A stretch of 55,717 bases of DNA from an uncultured Pelagibacteraceae bacterium (GTDB lineage: Bacteria; Pseudomonadota; Alphaproteobacteria; Pelagibacterales; Pelagibacteraceae). The position numbers were made by a program, and so were the translations under genes. Positions 52,129-55,717 of this stretch are shown piece after piece (the first letter of the stretch is position 1; every line of letters starts with the position of its first letter). The stretch covers positions 1 to 55,717 of the forward strand of contig CACOXL010000003.1 in the NCBI GenBank assembly GCA_902631135.1, given 5' to 3'. Below the pieces are notes generated by a model, which had not been told where the DNA came from, did not search any database, and saw only the letters and a list, made by a program, of their open reading frames with translations.

Positions 52129-52548
52129 CTAAATTTTACCCATATTGATTAAAATTTTCCAGCTTTTAGGATCAATTGGCATAACAGAAAGTCGACTTTG
52201 TTTTATTAATGGTAAATGGCCCAATTCCTTGTTTTTTTTAATATTTTCTAAAGTAATTGGTTTACTCAATTTTTTAATAAATTTTACTGATACAGCAACA
52301 AACCGACCAGATTGGTCTGTTTTATCCAAATAAGCCTCCTTAATGACCTCAACAATTCCAACTATTTCTTTACCAATATTTGAATGATAAAAAAAACATA
52401 GATCACCTAACTTCATTGATTTTAAATTTTTTGCTGCTTGATAATTTCTAACCCCATCCCATGCAGCCCCTTTGGGGCCTGCTTTTTTCTGTTGTTCAAT
52501 GGACCATACATCAGGTTCAGATTTAAGTAACCAATATGATTTAGACAT
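52129..52548 (-). CDS. EVE-domain protein
   Basis: The 139-residue protein is a single EVE domain, a PUA-like fold: YWLLKSEPDVWSIEQQ at the start, WDGVRNYQAAKNLKSMKLGDLCFFYHSNIGKEIVGIVEV, and LPLIKQSRLSVMPI. EVE domains resemble YTH and PUA readers of modified bases in RNA or DNA; the bacterial role is not settled. It precedes acs by 14 bases on the same strand. Confidence 0.93.
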   Translation of the reverse strand: MSKSYWLLKSEPDVWSIEQQKKAGPKGAAWDGVRNYQAAKNLKSMKLGDLCFFYHSNIGKEIVGIVEVIKEAYLDKTDQSGRFVAVSVKFIKKLSKPITLENIKKNKELGHLPLIKQSRLSVMPIDPKSWKILINMGKI

Positions 52549-52598
52549 AATTTTTAATTATAGCTTTGTATTTATTTAAATAATATAATTTTTTCATT

Positions 52599-53441
52599 AT
52601 GATTATTTGGATAAGCTCCTATCCCAAAAGTGGAAATACATGGGTTAGAGCATTGCTTTCATCATACTTTTATTCAAAGGATGGAAATTTTCATTTTGAT
52701 TTACTTGAGCACATTAAAGAGTTTCCAAAGCATTCTGACTATTTAAATGAAATATCAGTTTATAAAAATTTAGCTGAAATAGCAAAAGAATGGATACCAG
52801 CTCAAAGAAAACTAAACTTAAAACACAATAATTCAACATTCTTCCTAAAAACTCATAGTACAATCTGCAATGTAGAAGGATCACATTTCACAAACAAAGA
52901 AAACTCCTTAGGCGCAATATACGTTGTAAGAGATCCAAGGAATGTTATTTTATCATTATCAAACCACTTTGATTTAAGTATTGAAAAAAGCTTAGAAATG
53001 ATTTGTAATAAAAAACAAATTATTACAAACCCAACAAAAGAAAATAGATATATTGGATTTACAGTGCTAAGTGATTGGCAAAACCACTATCGAACGTGGA
53101 AAAATTGTAAACTAGTTGAAGTAAAAATTGTTAAATATGAGGATTTAATACTTTCACCTAAAAATACATTTATCGGTATACTAAATTTTATTAATAAGTT
53201 TATGCAAGTTGATATTGATGAAGATAGAATAAAAAACGTTTTAATGTCTACGGAGTTTAGTAAATTACAACAATCCGAAAACAAATATGGTTTTAAAGAA
53301 TCATCTAATATGTCTGGTTTTAATAAGAAATTTTTTAACTTAGGTCCTAAAAATAATTGGAAAAATTTACTAAAAAAAGAAATTAAAGAGAAAATAGAAA
53401 ACCATTTCAAAGAAGAAATGAAAGAATTGGGATATTTATAA
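52599..53441 (+). CDS. Sulfotransferase-domain protein
   Basis: The 280-residue protein has the 5'-phosphosulfate-binding motif SSYPKSGNTWVRALLSS at the very N-terminus and the 3'-phosphate-binding segment IYVVRDPRNVILSLSNHFDLS, followed by VKYEDLILSPKNTF. It is a PAPS-dependent sulfotransferase of the Sulfotransfer_1 type. The acceptor is unknown. No TPR array is attached, unlike the sulfotransferase at 6.1-7.7 kb. It is a solitary plus-strand gene between EVE and tsaD. Confidence 0.92.
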   Translation: MIIWISSYPKSGNTWVRALLSSYFYSKDGNFHFDLLEHIKEFPKHSDYLNEISVYKNLAEIAKEWIPAQRKLNLKHNNSTFFLKTHSTICNVEGSHFTNKENSLGAIYVVRDPRNVILSLSNHFDLSIEKSLEMICNKKQIITNPTKENRYIGFTVLSDWQNHYRTWKNCKLVEVKIVKYEDLILSPKNTFIGILNFINKFMQVDIDEDRIKNVLMSTEFSKLQQSENKYGFKESSNMSGFNKKFFNLGPKNNWKNLLKKEIKEKIENHFKEEMKELGYL

Positions 53442-53465
53442 TATTTATATATTATTTTATTTTCA

Positions 53466-54539
53466 TTACAATTTTATACCTGCACCTTTAAGGAAAATTG
53501 CATTTTCATCTAAAGGCCATCTTGGTTTTGCTGGGTAATCCAAATTATTAAATTGTTTTAATTTAAATTTTTCTAAGCCAACCATGGCAATCATTGCAGC
53601 ATTATCACTACATAGTTCAATAATTGGAAAAATAGACTCATATTTTTCTTTTTTGCATAGGTTAATTAACATTTTTCTGATCTCTTTATTAGCAGCAACT
53701 CCTCCCGCAACAACAAATTTTTTTTCTTTTGGATTATTTTGTTTTTCAAATTCAGCAAAAGCTATTTTTGTTTTTTTATATAAAATTTCGATAACTGTTT
53801 TTTGAAATGATGCCGCAAGATCAAATTTTTCTTGATCAGTGTTAATTTCTTTTGAGATTTTTAATATTGCTGTTTTAAGTCCCGCGAAAGATAAATTGCA
53901 GCCACCTTTGTTAAAAATGGGTTTTGGTAAATTATATTTATTTGGATCTCCTTTTTTTGCTAAAATTTCTATTTGAGGGCCTCCAGGAAATTCTATTCCT
54001 AGAAGTTTTGCAGTTTTATCAAATGCCTCGCCGATTGCATCATCAATGGTTGTTCCTAGTCTTTTATAATTACTTAAATTTTTAACACTTAAATATTGAG
54101 AGTGTCCTCCTGAAATCAGTAAAAGTAAATAAGGATAATTTAATTTTGAATTTAATTTTGGACTCAAAGCATGACCTTCCAAATGATTTACTGCAATGAA
54201 TGGTTTATTTAATGAAGCAGCGAAAGCTTTTCCAAAACTTAATCCAACTGAAAGACATACAACTAAACCAGGACCTGCTGTTGATGCAACAGCGTCTATA
54301 TCTTTAATATTTATTCCACTATCATCAATTGCTTTTTGTACAATCCAGTCAATCTTTTCTACATGTGATCTGGCCGCAAGTTCAGGTACAACTCCACCAA
54401 ATTTTTTATGAATATCAACTTGGCTTGACACTACATTAGACATAACTATAGGATTTCCTTGATCATTTTCTGATATTATCGATGCAGCTGTTTCGTCACA
54501 ACTGGATTCTATTCCTAGAATTAAGGGTTTTTTATTCAT
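53466..54539 (-). CDS. tsaD: tRNA threonylcarbamoyladenosine transferase TsaD
   Basis: TsaD transfers the threonylcarbamoyl group to A37 of ANN-reading tRNAs. The 357-residue ASKHA-fold protein has LGIESSCDETAASI, the metal-binding NHLEGHALSP, LLISGGHSQYL, DDAIGEAFDKTAKLLG, and the C-terminal CSDNAAMIAMVG. A 56-base gap separates it from divergent hemC, the common tsaD/hemC arrangement of proteobacteria. Confidence 0.98.
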   Translation of the reverse strand: MNKKPLILGIESSCDETAASIISENDQGNPIVMSNVVSSQVDIHKKFGGVVPELAARSHVEKIDWIVQKAIDDSGINIKDIDAVASTAGPGLVVCLSVGLSFGKAFAASLNKPFIAVNHLEGHALSPKLNSKLNYPYLLLLISGGHSQYLSVKNLSNYKRLGTTIDDAIGEAFDKTAKLLGIEFPGGPQIEILAKKGDPNKYNLPKPIFNKGGCNLSFAGLKTAILKISKEINTDQEKFDLAASFQKTVIEILYKKTKIAFAEFEKQNNPKEKKFVVAGGVAANKEIRKMLINLCKKEKYESIFPIIELCSDNAAMIAMVGLEKFKLKQFNNLDYPAKPRWPLDENAIFLKGAGIKL

Positions 54540-54595
54540 TCAAATAGTTTTTAATAATTGTACAATCTGAGTACAAAAAAGAAATAAATTTATTA

Positions 54596-55513
54596 ATGAA
54601 CAGAAAAATTATTATTGGATCTAGAGGTAGTAAACTTGCCTTGCTTTATGCTCAAAAAGCTAAAGATACTATTATTGAAAAAACTGAACTTAATGAAGAG
54701 GAGATTATTATTAAAACAATAACTACAAAAGGAGATCAAATTAAAGATAAAAGATTGTCCGAATTTGGAGGAAAAGGTTTATTCTCAAATGATATTGAAA
54801 AAGAACTTCAAGATAAAAAAATTGATATAGCAGTACACGCGCTTAAAGATTTACCAGCTGTTCAAACAGCTGATTTAATAACTGAAACTTTTTTAGAAAG
54901 AAATAATCCAAAAGAAGTATTGATTTCAAAAGATAAAAAGAAATTGAAAGAATTAGAAGTGAAATCAATTGTGGGGACATCTTCATATAGAAGAGAATTT
55001 CAAATAAAAAAGATAAGACCAGATATTAATTGCAAACTTATCAGAGGCAATGTTGATACAAGAATTAAAAAATTAAAAGATGGTTTGTATGATGCAATAA
55101 TCTTATCTTATGCAGGAATAGAACATTTAAAACTTGAAGATGAAATCTCTGAGATATTTAATACTGAAGAAATAATTCCAAGTGCAGGTCAAGGAATTAT
55201 AGCTTTGCAATGTAGGAAAAATGATCAGGAGATAATTTCTATTTTGAATAAAATCAATCATGAAGAAACTTATAAAAGAGCTCATGCAGAAAGAAATATT
55301 TTGAAAATTTTAGAGGGCGATTGTGAGACTGCTATAGGAGCACATTCAATAATTAAAGGAGATAACATTGTTGTAGAAGCAGAACTTTTTTCTTTAGATG
55401 GCTCAAAAAGGTTTTATGAAAAAAAAATTGAAAAAATTGAAAAATTTAAAGAAATTGGAAATGAAATTGGTCAAATTTTAAAAACTAAATCGAATAACTC
55501 GTATAAAAGATAA
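54596..55513 (+). CDS. hemC: Hydroxymethylbilane synthase
   Basis: HemC polymerises four porphobilinogens into hydroxymethylbilane. The 305 residues include IIIGSRGSKLALLYAQKAK, the GDQIKDKRLSEFGGKGLFSNDIEKEL block, HALKDLPAVQ, GTSSYRREFQIKKIRPD, RGNVDTRIKKLKDG, and the cofactor-binding Cys in EGDCETAIGAHS. Together with hemD here and hemE, hemH and hemJ beside oriC, it gives much of the late heme pathway. Confidence 0.98.
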   Translation: MNRKIIIGSRGSKLALLYAQKAKDTIIEKTELNEEEIIIKTITTKGDQIKDKRLSEFGGKGLFSNDIEKELQDKKIDIAVHALKDLPAVQTADLITETFLERNNPKEVLISKDKKKLKELEVKSIVGTSSYRREFQIKKIRPDINCKLIRGNVDTRIKKLKDGLYDAIILSYAGIEHLKLEDEISEIFNTEEIIPSAGQGIIALQCRKNDQEIISILNKINHEETYKRAHAERNILKILEGDCETAIGAHSIIKGDNIVVEAELFSLDGSKRFYEKKIEKIEKFKEIGNEIGQILKTKSNNSYKR

Positions 55514-55514
55514 T

Positions 55515-55717
55515 ATGCATATTTTATTAACTAGACCATTAGAGGATTGTTCAGAAACGATTTTAAAATTTCAATCACTAGGTCATCAAGTTTCTCATCT
55601 TCCGTTATTAAGTATAGAAAAAATGGATTATGAAGAGATTAATTTTTTTGACTATGGTGGAATTATTTTTACGAGTGCTAATGCGATAAGATTTTTAGAT
55701 TTAAATAAATTAGATAA
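55515..55717 (+). CDS. hemD: Uroporphyrinogen-III synthase (partial, runs off window)
   Basis: ATG 55515 lies one base after the hemC stop and the frame stays open to the window end (about 67 residues). The N-terminus HILLTRPLEDCSETILKFQSLGHQVSHLPLL and the following GGIIFTSANAIRFL match the start of HemD, which closes hydroxymethylbilane to uroporphyrinogen III. hemC-hemD is the expected order. The 3' part is missing only because the window ends. Confidence 0.88.
   Translation, partial: MHILLTRPLEDCSETILKFQSLGHQVSHLPLLSIEKMDYEEINFFDYGGIIFTSANAIRFLDLNKLD

Overview
The window is a 55.7 kb piece of a very AT-rich, densely packed alphaproteobacterial chromosome. A-rich codon use, spacers that are mostly short or absent, many 1-8 base gene overlaps, a Rhodobacter-type porin, and many small TPR, sulfotransferase and FkbM proteins all point to the SAR11 clade (Candidatus Pelagibacter or a close relative). 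This assignment is inferred from gene content and composition. No rRNA, CRISPR array, insertion sequence or phage gene was seen.

The central feature is a probable replication origin. At about 24.86-25.15 kb a non-coding gap separates hemE from the ppsR/maf/aroE/coaE/dnaQ series. This is the classic position of alphaproteobacterial oriC (Caulobacter and Rickettsia hemE side). The gap holds one canonical DnaA-box match, three TTATTAACA elements at exact 52-bp spacing and a perfect IHF consensus. Genes point away from it on both sides: hemE-hemH-hemJ, rho, mnmE, mnmG, rsmG, parA and parB leftward, ppsR to dnaQ rightward. A near-perfect parS (GTTTCACGTGAAAC) lies inside rsmG, about 9 kb from the origin, beside parAB.

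Layout: 0-3.7 kb is the dnaK end, dnaJ, a new 55-aa two-helix membrane protein, dapB, nth and a PfkB kinase. 3.7-7.7 kb is a compact accessory cluster: a 38-aa ArfA-like ribosome-rescue peptide missing from the ORF track, an OmpR-type regulator with a degenerate receiver, an L,D-transpeptidase, YggS, a ThiE-like protein and a TPR-sulfotransferase. 7.7-8.9 kb holds the major porin with its terminator and a duplicated upstream element. 8.9-13.5 kb is a DUF3576 lipoprotein, leuS, lptE and holA. 13.5-24.9 kb is the left origin arm, including a TPR/OGT-like glycosyltransferase. 25.1-32.3 kb is the right arm plus secB, fxsA, a Tim44-like protein, smr and hslUV. 32.4-36.4 kb is the histidine operon hisB-hisH-(small lipoprotein)-hisA-hisF-hisE with a HIT and a GNAT gene. 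36.4-41.6 kb has lolA, ftsK, a UbiH-like hydroxylase, a DUF5672 protein and a LON-domain protein. 41.6-47.1 kb has tRNA-Gly, an FkbM methyltransferase, a pterin dehydratase, purH, a heparinase-like protein, rpe and a YggT-like protein. 47.2-52.5 kb is a carboxylate-uptake neighbourhood: a two-subunit sodium:solute symporter, an unknown 207-aa protein, acs and an EVE protein. 52.6 kb to the end is a sulfotransferase, tsaD, hemC and the start of hemD.

Most of the window is housekeeping. The points most worth following up are the ArfA-like gene translationally coupled to the pseudo-response regulator, the regularly spaced origin repeats, the small lipoprotein inside the his operon, the extremely basic N-terminal tail of acetyl-CoA synthetase, the EF-hand-like loop in the symporter, and the direct repeats upstream of the porin.
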